Source: Drosophila pseudoobscura
Lineage: Eukaryota > Arthropoda > Insecta > Diptera > Drosophilidae
Direction: 5' to 3'
Length of the DNA stretch: 64,000 bases
Assembly: GCF_009870125.1 (NCBI RefSeq)
Contig: NC_046680.1
Coordinates: forward strand, 3,038,001-3,102,000
Each line of letters opens with the position of its first letter. The stretch's first letter is position 1. Of the stretch, positions 32,419-40,667 are shown piece after piece. The translations under genes and the position numbers were made by a program. The notes under the pieces are model-generated. The model ran no database searches and was not told the origin of the DNA. It was given only the letters and a program-made list of their open reading frames with translations.

Positions 32419-33482
32419 CTAAAGGCGAAAGATCGTTTCTAATAATCGTATTTAATGCCGAGGCACTCAATGAAATAATGGGTAATTGTACCCAAACGCG
32501 GTGAAAAACCAATATACCCGAAAAATTTAGGGTAGAGCGTCGCTTGGCTGGCGCGTACACGAAAACCACACAAGGATACCAACGAACTGCACTGGTGACA
32601 AGCGAAAACGAAAAATTTCACCGCTGCAGTTCTGAAGAATTAATGTTGTGTATGCGTATGCACCGACAACGATCGACGCTAAATTGATTTGCGAGGCACG
32701 ACTTTGTCTTAATTGATAGTTGGATCCTACTGACACCAAACGAATATACCCGACGAAAACAGGGTAGCGCGTCAATTGGTGTTCGGTTTGGATCAAGCGC
32801 GCCAAACAAAAGAACAACGATAAGCATCGGTGAAGAGCGAAAGCGAGACGAAAAAATTCACCGCTGCAGCTGCGTATTGGTATGCGTGCTTGGCCAACGA
32901 CCCAACTATACATATATTTGACACAACGAAAACGAGAAAGGGGAAAGGGGCGACAGCGATTGCAGTTAAAATGAGTTATGTATATGTGTAGTTATTGCGT
33001 CCAAGAGGGTTAGATGTACATATGTATGTATATATGTATTAATATATATGCTCAACTCTTACTACAGCATGCAATCTAGCTCTACTATGTCATACGTATG
33101 TGCCAAGAATTGAAAGCGAGGTGCAATTGTTTCAGCACAAGACAATAATTGCGAGTTTTTTAATCTTTTCGTCTTCACTCGAGCTTTCACTTTTTTGCAC
33201 AAATACCTCTTGGGAAGATAGGAAATTCCAGGTGCTGTACTCTCCTCTTGTATATATGTAGCTGCAGACAGGGTATTGCACGACCGACGCGGTGATTTTT
33301 AGTTTGGTTTGTTTGATTATTTGCACACACGTCGCGGTCAATTTGGCAATTGGCTGCCGCACATATGCATGTACATGTATGTATGTATGTATGTACAATA
33401 GATTTAGGCTATTTATCTTTTCTTCACTGTGTCACTGTCACTTTTTGCCTTTCCACTTGAATTAATATGTACGTTTAAATTG
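32419..33482 (-). other. D-int3 5' leader
   Basis: No convincing ORF. It contains two imperfect direct repeats about 225 bp apart (about 32515-32635 and 32740-32880), each with ATATACCCGA, AGGGTAG.GCGTC..TTGG and TTCACCGCTGCAG blocks. A related single copy is in the BEL1 leader at 53149-53340. Short ATGT/TGTA runs lie at 33010-33050 and 33370-33395. Confidence 0.65.
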
Positions 33483-33503
33483 CGAGTCCACCCGGGGGCG
33501 CCA
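33483..33503 (-). promoter_or_regulatory. Primer binding site of element D, tRNA-Asn type
   Basis: Directly inside the 5' LTR, the minus strand reads TGGCGCCCCCGGGTGGACTC, which matches the 3' end of Drosophila tRNA-Asn as I know it (…CCACCCGGGGGCG plus CCA). The same site is beside LTRs 2 and 3. Confidence 0.8.
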
Positions 33504-33793
33504 TGAAATTTTAGAATAGTTTTTCTAAATAACAATACCGAAATTTTTTTTATTTTAATACGACGAAAGAAAGGGGGTGCGTGCGTTCGATTTAAGGGAT
33601 TTTTCTCGACTTCTTTTCATATATTAACAATTTCTTCTATGCCTACCTTACCTACGGTTGCAAAGCGGGGCGAATTCGCCAAGAGCGAGAGAACGAGCTT
33701 TTATTGCGCTCCCGCTTTGCCCTAGCCTAACTTACACTAGACTTCATGAAATACTATCCTAATAACAATTATTATAATTCAAATGGCGCTACA
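33504..33793 (-). repeat. D LTR 4 (right end of array, 5' LTR)
   Basis: 290 bp, about 15 bp shorter than the others and with several private differences, and closer to LTR 1 in some positions (TTATAATTC rather than TTATTATTC near its end). Followed by the CCATA target duplication. Confidence 0.9.
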
Positions 33794-33954
33794 CCATATG
33801 TTAACAGTGCAGAATTATTGCCTGTAACTTTGTTTTTAAGGCCTCCTAACCTTTGGATTACATCGCTGGTCAAATAACCAGCTTCAATCTTTTTAATCTC
33901 CCTTGCTATCGCTGCTTGAGCCTCTAATAGCTTAATTATTTGTTCCGACAACAT
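33794..33954 (-). pseudogene. Element C gag N-terminus
   Basis: Starts MLSEQIIKLLEAQAAIAR at 33954 and continues as a predicted helical stretch (EIKKIEAGYL, QRLGGLKNKVTG), the kind of N-terminus seen in roo-type BEL Gag. It reads into the D array after LLTYG. The remainder of gag is at 15966 and below. Confidence 0.75.
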
Positions 33955-34674
33955 CTTAGTTTAATTTTTTTTAGTTTTACTTAATTAGGCTTAAAAACAA
34001 TTTGAAATATGAGACTTAGCTGATGAATTCTGTTGTTGTTACTGCTGCCGCTGAAGTCGCTGCTGCTGATACCGCTGTTGCTGCTGCTGATATCGCTGTC
34101 GCTGCCGTTATTGTTGTTGGCACAGTGGGCACACACAAACCCATTTATATATTTATTTTTCACAGTCACAGTTATTTGCCACGTTTTTTTTCAATTCTAG
34201 CCATTAAGCACTTTCGATGTTTCCGATTATTATTTTTATTTATTTTTTCTCTTTCGATGTTCCGGCCTCAAAAACGCCACCGTCGCGAAAAATGTTTATT
34301 TTCCAATTACAATAGATATACATATTTCGTTATCTATTAAAATACAGCCTGTACAGCTCGTATTTTTCAAAATTATTAATTGAAACTCCCGTTTCATTAA
34401 TTTTTATTTATTTATTTTTTTTATATTCTCCGATCACAATAGATATACCCAGTTATCTATTAAAAATACAGCCTGTTTAGCTCGTATTTTTCCAAATTTT
34501 TAATTGAAACTTTCGTTTCATTAATTTATTTTATACTCTGTTCCTTCCTATAGGAGGGAAATCAAAGTTTTTTATTTTGCTACCTTTAGCTGTCAGTGAA
34601 CTAGACACTTGTTCAGTCTGAAGGAAGCTGGTTTAACTCCGTGCTCTTACCACAGGGGGGAAACAACGGAGAGT
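33955..34674 (-). other. Element C 5' leader
   Basis: Untranslated leader with a trinucleotide-rich tract at 34030-34115 (CAG/CAA-type on the minus strand) and two diverged copies of a roughly 125-bp AT-rich unit (about 34310-34410 and 34430-34535: AATAGATATAC, TACAGCCTGT.TAGCTCGTATTTTTC, AATTGAAACT..CGTTTCATTAAT). No gene seen. Confidence 0.6.
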
Positions 34675-34686
34675 CTCGAAGGACCA
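34675..34686 (-). promoter_or_regulatory. Probable primer binding site of element C, tRNA-Tyr type
   Basis: Three bases inside the 5' LTR the minus strand reads TGGTCCTTCGAG, twelve bases that match the 3' end of tRNA-Tyr (…CTCGAAGGA plus CCA). The match stops after 12 bases, so the assignment is tentative. Confidence 0.6.
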
Positions 34687-34689
34687 AAA

Positions 34690-34954
34690 TGTTAAGACCT
34701 TAAAAGAAAAGTCTAGACATTTGCGAGTTGAATTGTAAATTCAAACTAAATTTTATTCTTAAAATCAGAGCCTTATATGTGATTTGACAATGAGGTAGGA
34801 GGTACAATTTGGTAGTCTATAATTATCTTTAGACCTACGCAGAGGATACACTTTACTGAGGGTGTCTATTTGAGTACTTGCTTACATTAGTTTTATTTTA
34901 TGATCGCATTTGTTAAGTGTTTCCTCCACTTGTGTTTTGTTGTCGTATTAATGG
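34690..34954 (-). repeat. Element C 5' LTR, first piece
   Basis: Matches 10006-10269 of the intact LTR and stops at ATTAATGG, where element A begins. The remainder is at 52975-53148. 34951-34954 is the left ATGG target duplication of A. Confidence 0.9.
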
Positions 34955-36666
34955 TGTGACGACGCTTCGGCCGGGGTATGCTCGTCGCGCCGGGTTCCAC
35001 AGAAATTTGTTTGATCTCTGGGTGTGGTAGCTGAAAGAGAGTCTCGTGGTTCAAGAATAAGGCAGGCTGGGATCGGTAATAAAAGAGATAGAGTTAGATT
35101 TATTGTGCTTAATGGTACAAAGTTTAGTAGTGGCGCGGGTGTTTTTGCGGCGGGCTCGTCCTTCGGTTGGGCCGCACGTGGCGGATGGTTGCGTGCGGGG
35201 CCGGGGAGTCGGCTGGCCGGATCGACGGAGGTCGTCTGTGCTTCGCGGGGAAGGTTGTTGCGGAGGGTTACTGCGCTCCGAGGAGTGATTCTGTGGAGGA
35301 GGGTTAATGCGCTCCGAGAAGAATTAAAGGTTGCGGAGGGTTAATGCGCTCCGAGGGGGGGGTAATGTTGCGGAGGGCGAATGCGCTCCGAGGCGAATTA
35401 AATGTTGCGGAGGGTTAATGCGCTCCGAGGAGAGTAAATGTTGCGGAGGGTGAATGCGCTCCGAGGAGAATTAATGTTGCGGAGGGTTAATGCGCTCCGA
35501 GGAGAAGTAATGTTGCGGAGGGTGAATGCGCTCCGAGGAGAATTAATGTTGCGGAGGGTGAATGCGCTCCGAGGAGGATTAATGTTGCGGAGGGTTAATG
35601 CGCTCCGAGGATAAGTAAATGTTGCGGAGGGTGAATGCGCTCCGAGGAGAATTAAAGTTGCGGAGGGTGAATGCGCTCCGAGGAGAATTAATGTTGCGGA
35701 GGGTTAATGCGCTCCGAGGAGAAGTAAATGTTGCGGAGGGTGAATGCGCTCCGAGGAGAATTAATGTTGCGGAGGGTTAATGCGCTCCGAGGAGAAGTAA
35801 ATGTTGCGGAGGGAGAATGCGCTCCGAGGAGAATTAATGTTGCGGAGGGTTAATGCGCTCCGAGGAGAAGTAAATGTTGCGGAGGGAGAATGCGCTCCGA
35901 GGAGAATTAATGTTGCGGAGGGTTAATGCGCTCCGAGGAGAAGTAAATGTTGCGGAGGGTGAATGCGCTCCGAGGAGAAGAAATGTTGCGGAGGGTGAAT
36001 GCGCTCCGAGGAGAATTAATGTTGCGGAGGGTTAATGCGCTCCGAGGAGAAGTAAATGTTGCGGAGGGTGAATGCGCTCCGAGGAGAAGAAAATGTTGCG
36101 GAGGGTGAATGCGCTCCGAGGAGAAGAAATGTTGCGGAGGGTGAATGCGCTCCGAGGAGAAGAAGGGAGGCGGAGGTTTAATGCACTCCGAGGAGGATGG
36201 GAGGATCGCTGGGTCTGCTGGTGGCTGCTGCTGATGCTTACCTCTCCACTGGCCGGAGCCGAACTGATGCTGATCGCTCTGGCGGAGCTCCTTTTATTCC
36301 CAAAACGCGGCTGATCTTACGGTCTGTCCCTAGCGCGTTGTGCTGCGGGGCCCTAACGCGTTTGCACGGGCCGGCTGATAGTGTGCCCGTTGGCGCGTGG
36401 GTCCCACCCGGTCAGCTGGGGGTGTGCCCGTGGCTGGCTGTGCTACGGGCCCATTGGTGGGGCTCAGCTGTGGTTTGTTTGTTTGTATTGTTTGTTTATT
36501 TATATTTCTTTTATTCTGTGGCAGGTCTTCATGTATTGTCGCTTATGTTCTACTTATCCTACTAATACTTATTTTCTAATCTTCATGGCTTGTCTTGGTG
36601 ATTCTATTGAGGTTGGTTTGGTGTTTGTGGCGCCGGCGCTTGGTTTTCCTGGCGCTGGGCGACACA
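34955..36666 (-). repeat. Element A 3' LTR (left)
   Basis: 1712 bp. More than half is the minisatellite at 35256-36198. It has a single copy of the 106-bp segment that is duplicated in the other LTR and lacks the TTATGGCCACACTTGGT stretch found there. The terminal TGTGTC (minus) differs from TGTGAC in the right LTR. Confidence 0.9.
35256..36198. repeat. Minisatellite in element A 3' LTR, roughly 36-bp unit
   Basis: About 26 tandem units built on GTTGCGGAGGG.GAATGCGC, then TCCGAGGAGAA and a short AT-rich spacer (TTAAT, GTAAAT, GAAAT). Variation sits mostly in the spacer and in GTTAAT/GTGAAT. Open frames through the array are a by-product of the repeat. Confidence 0.95.
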
Positions 36667-36683
36667 CTCCCCCCTCCTTTCCC
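36667..36683 (-). promoter_or_regulatory. Polypurine tract of element A
   Basis: The minus strand reads GGGAAAGGAGGGGGGAG directly before the 3' LTR start, the expected plus-strand primer position. Confidence 0.85.
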
Positions 36684-37049
36684 AGTGGAGCGTTGCCGCC
36701 TGACTTTGTTGGGAACCATGCGCTTATGCGGACATCTCCAGCTCGGCCGATCTTCACCCAACACGCCTCTTGTTTCTCGTTCCACATTTTGAATCGTCGT
36801 TGAGTGTGTTTTGGGCGGTCGAGGAGTTTGGCTTTGACTAGTTCGATCGCCGTTGTCGCTAGTTCCAATTTTTCTGGGACATTCCATTCGCCCGGGATGG
36901 TGCCTCTATGGATGGGTCTCCGGGTTTCCGGTTCTGGTGTTGGCCGCTCAGGGTTTAGGTCCAGCACGTCCCGGTCGGACTCTTCGTCTTCCATTTGTTT
37001 GGACCAGGAAAGTTTCGGGCCTTGTTGTTCGCTGGTTTCTCGTGCCGTT

Positions 37050-37053
37050 TGTT
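37050..37053. repeat. Left target duplication of element B (TGTT)
   Basis: TGTT here and at 46962-46965 flank element B. Joining the two sides with one copy restores the open frame of element A. Confidence 0.85.
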
Positions 37054-38090
37054 TGTGAGGACCCATACTGGGAACCTCACATAGTAACAAGAGTTAATAA
37101 TAATAATAATAAGACAACCTGAAAATATAGTAAGTCGCAATGGAGCGAGATTTGTATTAGTCACAATCATATGCTATAGTAGTAAATAAGCTAGTTAAGT
37201 TTTGCATAGCCGAAATCCCGCCAAACGGCCAGCTCACACGGAACAACCGCAAAGAAGACAGCGAGGAGAGAGAGCCATGCTCAGCCGGCAGCAGAGCGGA
37301 TCTCTTTCGGAAAAGTCCCGTTGGCCCGAAAACGAGCGCGAGGCGTGGGGAGAACGTCGAGCGACCGTGGCGAGAGAAGGAGTCGATTTTTGGAAGCGAG
37401 CGAAGACGGAACGTCGCGGATAGTGAAGAGATAAAGAAAAGTGTTGAACGGCCGCGCGCCAGAGAGGAAAGAAAAGCATGGAGGAGCTGCGGGAACACAG
37501 GCGCCGGATCCGCGGGTGAGCTGGCCGATGGCCAAGGTAGTAGTAGGAGTAGAAGGGAGTGAAAGGGGAATCAATCCAATAAAACTTCGATCATATAATT
37601 AAGAACTCTTTGGCTTCCATTTGTTTTCTCTGGTCGGACCACCGACTGCGGTCATCCCTCTACCCCCTCCCCGTCCGTTTTCCTGACTGTTCTCGGTCAC
37701 TACGCTCCCGCTCTGACTCTGGCAACAGGGTTTTACCCTGCTGGAGTGAGATGTGGTACGCGTTTCGACAGAGGCGCCCCCCCTTATCCTTTTCCTTCAC
37801 CTCCCCGGACCCGCGGCCCACCTCGACCTTGGCAACAGGGGTTTTACCCTGCTGAAGTCGGGGAGTGCAGCGTCTCGGGTGAGTTTCGCGCCGCCCGGCC
37901 CAACGCCCGCTTTCCCCCCCCCCCCTTAATTTCTCCCGAAGGCCCCGTCGTTGACGGCGGCTCGGCGATCCCTGCGCCAACGACCCGCCTCCCCCCCCCC
38001 CCAGTCTCAACGTCTCAGCAACTTACAAATAAACTGTAGGTGACCCTGGGCAGACTGAGACTGACCCCAGCCTAGGATCACTACTTTACA
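37054..38090 (+). repeat. Element B 5' LTR
   Basis: TGTGAGGACCCATACTGG to CACTACTTTACA. Contains TAA trinucleotide repeats near 37095, AATAAA signals at about 37578 and 38029, two hairpins at 37726-37740 and 37836-37851, and two poly-C runs (about 37913-37925 and 37990-38002). Confidence 0.9.
37726..37851. promoter_or_regulatory. Paired small hairpins in the B LTR
   Basis: GGCAACAGGGTTTTACCCTG (stem CAGGGT/ACCCTG, 37726-37740) recurs 110 bp on as GCAACAGGGGTTTTACCCTG (37836-37851). Both recur in the 3' LTR. Role unknown. Confidence 0.6.
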
Positions 38091-38092
38091 GA

Positions 38093-38111
38093 TGGCGCCC
38101 GAGCAGGGACT
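38093..38111 (+). promoter_or_regulatory. Primer binding site of element B, tRNA-Lys type
   Basis: TGGCGCCCGAGCAGGGACT lies two bases after the LTR. It matches the 3' end of tRNA-Lys(UUU) with one mismatch (G for A at the eleventh base). Confidence 0.85.
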
Positions 38112-39317
38112 GTTGAGACAATTCAAACGATAGTTTTCTGGGGGGGATTTCACCCTTCGTGGCCTAAAGACCCACAAGTAGATCGCGTAGGTAGCGCCGC
38201 ATCAAACCGAGGAGAAATTTATAGGGTACCAATAAGAAAATACGATACGAAGGTACAGGCCAGCAGCGAGCAAAGCGTGGCTGAAAAGCTGTACAATCCC
38301 CGTTAGCCGTCGGCAAATGAAGAGGAGAGAACGGGAAAGAGGAAATGAGAGAGGAAAACGACAGAATGAAAGTACAGCCCGCAGCCAAGCAAAGCATAGT
38401 GATGCCCTTCCCATGTCCAGCAGAAAGAGAGAAAAAAAAAATCCAAGTGAAGCACCAGCGACGAAGCAGCACGCAAAGCAGAACGAAAATTCCGTGGTCC
38501 CCGTTATACCCAGGCAAAACCATGCGGGATCATAGCGCCCGGTACCGTGGGGAAAGAGCCAAGGGCAGCCAGACCTCTGTTACATTTCAGTGGGGAGAGA
38601 GGGGGTGAAGACCGGAGAACAGTTCTGGGCATCGGCGGCGGGCATGTGCCGAACGACCCACGAGTATAATACATGAAATTATCCCTTCCTCATACTACCC
38701 GCACCCCCCGATCTTCGACTATTTACCTAACCATTCGCCCGCGGCTCTCTCGCGTGGTGTTCTCGGCCGATTCCGAGACGTCGACGTCGGCAGAGGCTCG
38801 GCCGTTCAGCCAGACCCAATATAAGCCGGGTTGTATACAACGCAAGGGACAGTCATCCTCAGCATTCGGTCAACATACAACGTGTGAAACAGAGTGATCC
38901 CCTGCCTTCGATCAGTACACAACGCGCAAAATACAGTGGTCCTTATCCCGCAGCATACAGTGGTCCCTATCCCGCAACATACAACGACAGCGATCCCGCG
39001 TCTTCTGTCCACCTCGCGCTCCCCCCGAAACTGAACACGAACCAACGGATTCTAACCGGAACAATCCTGCAGAAACCAACGACTAAAGTACCCCTGAACA
39101 AGCGCGTGTTAATTGCCAGCCCCCGTGTCCAGGTCCCCGACCAAGGCGGCCCACCGGTAATTCACCACCGAATAGCCTCGCACGCGTCCTCGCCGTTTAA
39201 GGATTCAGAGCCCCGTCTTTCGCCGCGTCCTTAGCTACGTTTTTCGACTCCTCGGGCGACGTCCCAGACATTTGATCGTAGACCACGTGCAGCAACAGTG
39301 ACCCGGACCAACTCAAC
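38112..39317 (+). other. Element B 5' leader
   Basis: About 1.2 kb without a convincing gene. It has several short upstream open frames. Around 38820-39000 a CAACATACAACG/CAGTGGTCC motif is repeated four or five times with changes, and this could be an RNA signal such as packaging. Function is unknown. Confidence 0.5.
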
Positions 39318-40667
39318 ATGGGAGTCAAGTGGATTTCGGTCAGGCGCAAGAACGAGTTGGAGATGATTACTGCGGAGCTTGGGTTAGACAGCGCTGGAAC
39401 TGTCGAAGAGTTGAGACGTCGACTCGCGACCTTCGCAAACTCGGCCGATTTACCAAGTACGGCGCGCTCTCGGTTGGAGGAATTGGAGGCCCAGTACGGA
39501 GTCGCCGTGACTCCAGAGGTTAAACCACTTTCCCCCCGCCCTTCTACACTCGCGCCTCTTAGCCTACAACCCCATCCCCCGGCTGCGTATGATGTCGTAC
39601 CCGCCAGTAGCCGTAGTATCGTGGCGACGGGATCCGCTGTGCCGGCAGAGAGCCTACTCCATGGCATCGACGTCGGTGCCGCGCAGAGAAACCTGCACGG
39701 TAGCAAGGACCCATCAACGAAGGGGCCCACCTGGAACGAGGAGCATTTTAACGCTGCGATCACCGAGAAAATGGTCCGCTGGGGAATCGTGTTTGATGGG
39801 TCCGGCGATCCGTTAAGTTTCCTTGAGCACGTGCAAGAGAGGGCAGCCACTTATAAGATAGATCTACGACACTTATCACAAGGAATCCTCGTGTTGTTGA
39901 CCGGTCGGGCCGAGAGTTGGTTTCGAACGAGCCGCCTTAGTGGAGAACCATGGGAGACCTTTCGCAAAGAGTTTTCAGAGTTTTTTTTGCCTCCCCGGTA
40001 CTTTCAACGGCTAGAGGACGAGATCCGAACCCATTTTCAACGACCAAAAGAAGCGTTTAAAACGTACCTCGTGGACATTCGACTAATGATGCAGCGCGCG
40101 GGATACACCGAGGCTCAGGAATTGGAAAGGATATACGATAACATGCTCCCGGAATACCAGTTGTTTACGAGGCGAAAAGATTTTGATTCTCTCTCCGAAT
40201 TAACGCAACTGGTTGTGAACTTCGAGGTGACGCGTAACAAGGGACCGTCGGAGCTCACGGGCTACGCGAACCAAGCACGAGACACCCATCCGCGGGAAAC
40301 TTTAGGGCCAACGGCTGGTCAACGAGGACCAAGGAATCACGCGGCTGCGAGGACACAGGATCTCCGGCACGATAGAACCCAGGTGAGGGATTGGTCGACG
40401 GACTCGCAGCAGCCGGATGTCAGGAATGGAACCATCCTCCAAGACGCCGACCCCATAATCGACGTGCAGCATTCTTGTAGGAACTGCGGCGGGTCCGGAC
40501 ACTTTTCCAGGGAGTGTAAACAGCCCCAAGTCTTATACTGCTGGGACTGCGGCCGTCGCGGGCTACGCACCATCGAATGCTGTCGCAGGAATTCGTCGGA
40601 AAACGGACAGGCGCTTCACTCGGCAGGGGACCGGGCGAAGACCGCCACTCCCACCCCGAGGCAGTAA
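39318..40667 (+). CDS. Element B Gag
   Basis: 449 codons, apparently intact. Residues about 1-60 form a helix-rich N-terminus with a SAP-like pattern (ELEMITAELGL.SAGTVEELRRRLATF). Pro/Ser-rich linker to about 130. Capsid region at about 150-330 with the Ty3/Gypsy retrotransposon-Gag pattern (VFDGSGDPLSFLEHV, WFRTSRLSGEPWETFRKEFSEFF, YDNMLPEYQLF). C-terminus has a CCHC knuckle (CRNCGGSGHFSREC) followed by a second Cys cluster (CWDCGRRGLRTIECC). It would assemble the particle and bind genomic RNA. Pol overlaps its last 91 bp in the -1 frame. The start fits MGVKW, parallel to MAKQW in element A. Confidence 0.9.
   Translation: MGVKWISVRRKNELEMITAELGLDSAGTVEELRRRLATFANSADLPSTARSRLEELEAQYGVAVTPEVKPLSPRPSTLAPLSLQPHPPAAYDVVPASSRSIVATGSAVPAESLLHGIDVGAAQRNLHGSKDPSTKGPTWNEEHFNAAITEKMVRWGIVFDGSGDPLSFLEHVQERAATYKIDLRHLSQGILVLLTGRAESWFRTSRLSGEPWETFRKEFSEFFLPPRYFQRLEDEIRTHFQRPKEAFKTYLVDIRLMMQRAGYTEAQELERIYDNMLPEYQLFTRRKDFDSLSELTQLVVNFEVTRNKGPSELTGYANQARDTHPRETLGPTAGQRGPRNHAAARTQDLRHDRTQVRDWSTDSQQPDVRNGTILQDADPIIDVQHSCRNCGGSGHFSRECKQPQVLYCWDCGRRGLRTIECCRRNSSENGQALHSAGDRAKTATPTPRQ

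Larger units (their letters stand above)
15967..33793 (-). mobile_element. Element D: tandem BEL/Pao array with four LTRs and three internal regions
   Basis: LTRs lie at 15967-16270, 21499-21805, 26995-27301 and 33504-33793, all in the same orientation. They separate internal regions of 5228 bp (D-int1), 5189 bp (D-int2) and 6202 bp (D-int3). Each junction shows the normal element signals: integrase end/PPT next to an LTR start, and PBS (TGGCGCCCCCGGGTGG on the minus strand) next to an LTR end. Neighbouring units share single LTRs, as expected from recombination between LTRs of repeated copies. D-int1 and D-int2 are internally deleted; D-int3 keeps a long gag-pol frame. Confidence 0.9.
36569..37053 (-). 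pseudogene. Element A third ORF / Pol C-terminal extension, distal part
   Basis: Read from 37053 down, the frame continues that of 47512-46962 across element B. It is acidic then mixed (KLSWSKQMEDEESDRDVLDL, PERPTPEPETRRP), followed by a compact segment (VPEKLELATTAIELVKAKLL, FKMWNEKQEACWVKIGRAG) and a Gly/Ser/Lys-rich end that runs into the LTR. The compact segment lines up by pattern with the end of element B's third ORF. I do not recognise a named domain. The apparent start at 37090 lies inside the B LTR and is not real. Confidence 0.55.

Noticed and set aside
34023..34340. Plus-strand frame rich in Ala/Val (VAAADIAVAA)
   Set aside because: Translation of a GCT/GTT trinucleotide tract in the element C leader.
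35256..36314. Open frames with repeated MLRRVNALRGE-type peptides in the minisatellite
   Set aside because: They arise from the 36-bp repeat (length compatible with open frames), appear in shifted frames wherever the spacer changes, and have no constraint pattern.
37281..38010. Several 80-116-codon frames in the B LTRs
   Set aside because: They repeat in both LTRs, contain poly-C-derived Gly/Pro runs and show no homology. LTR sequence.
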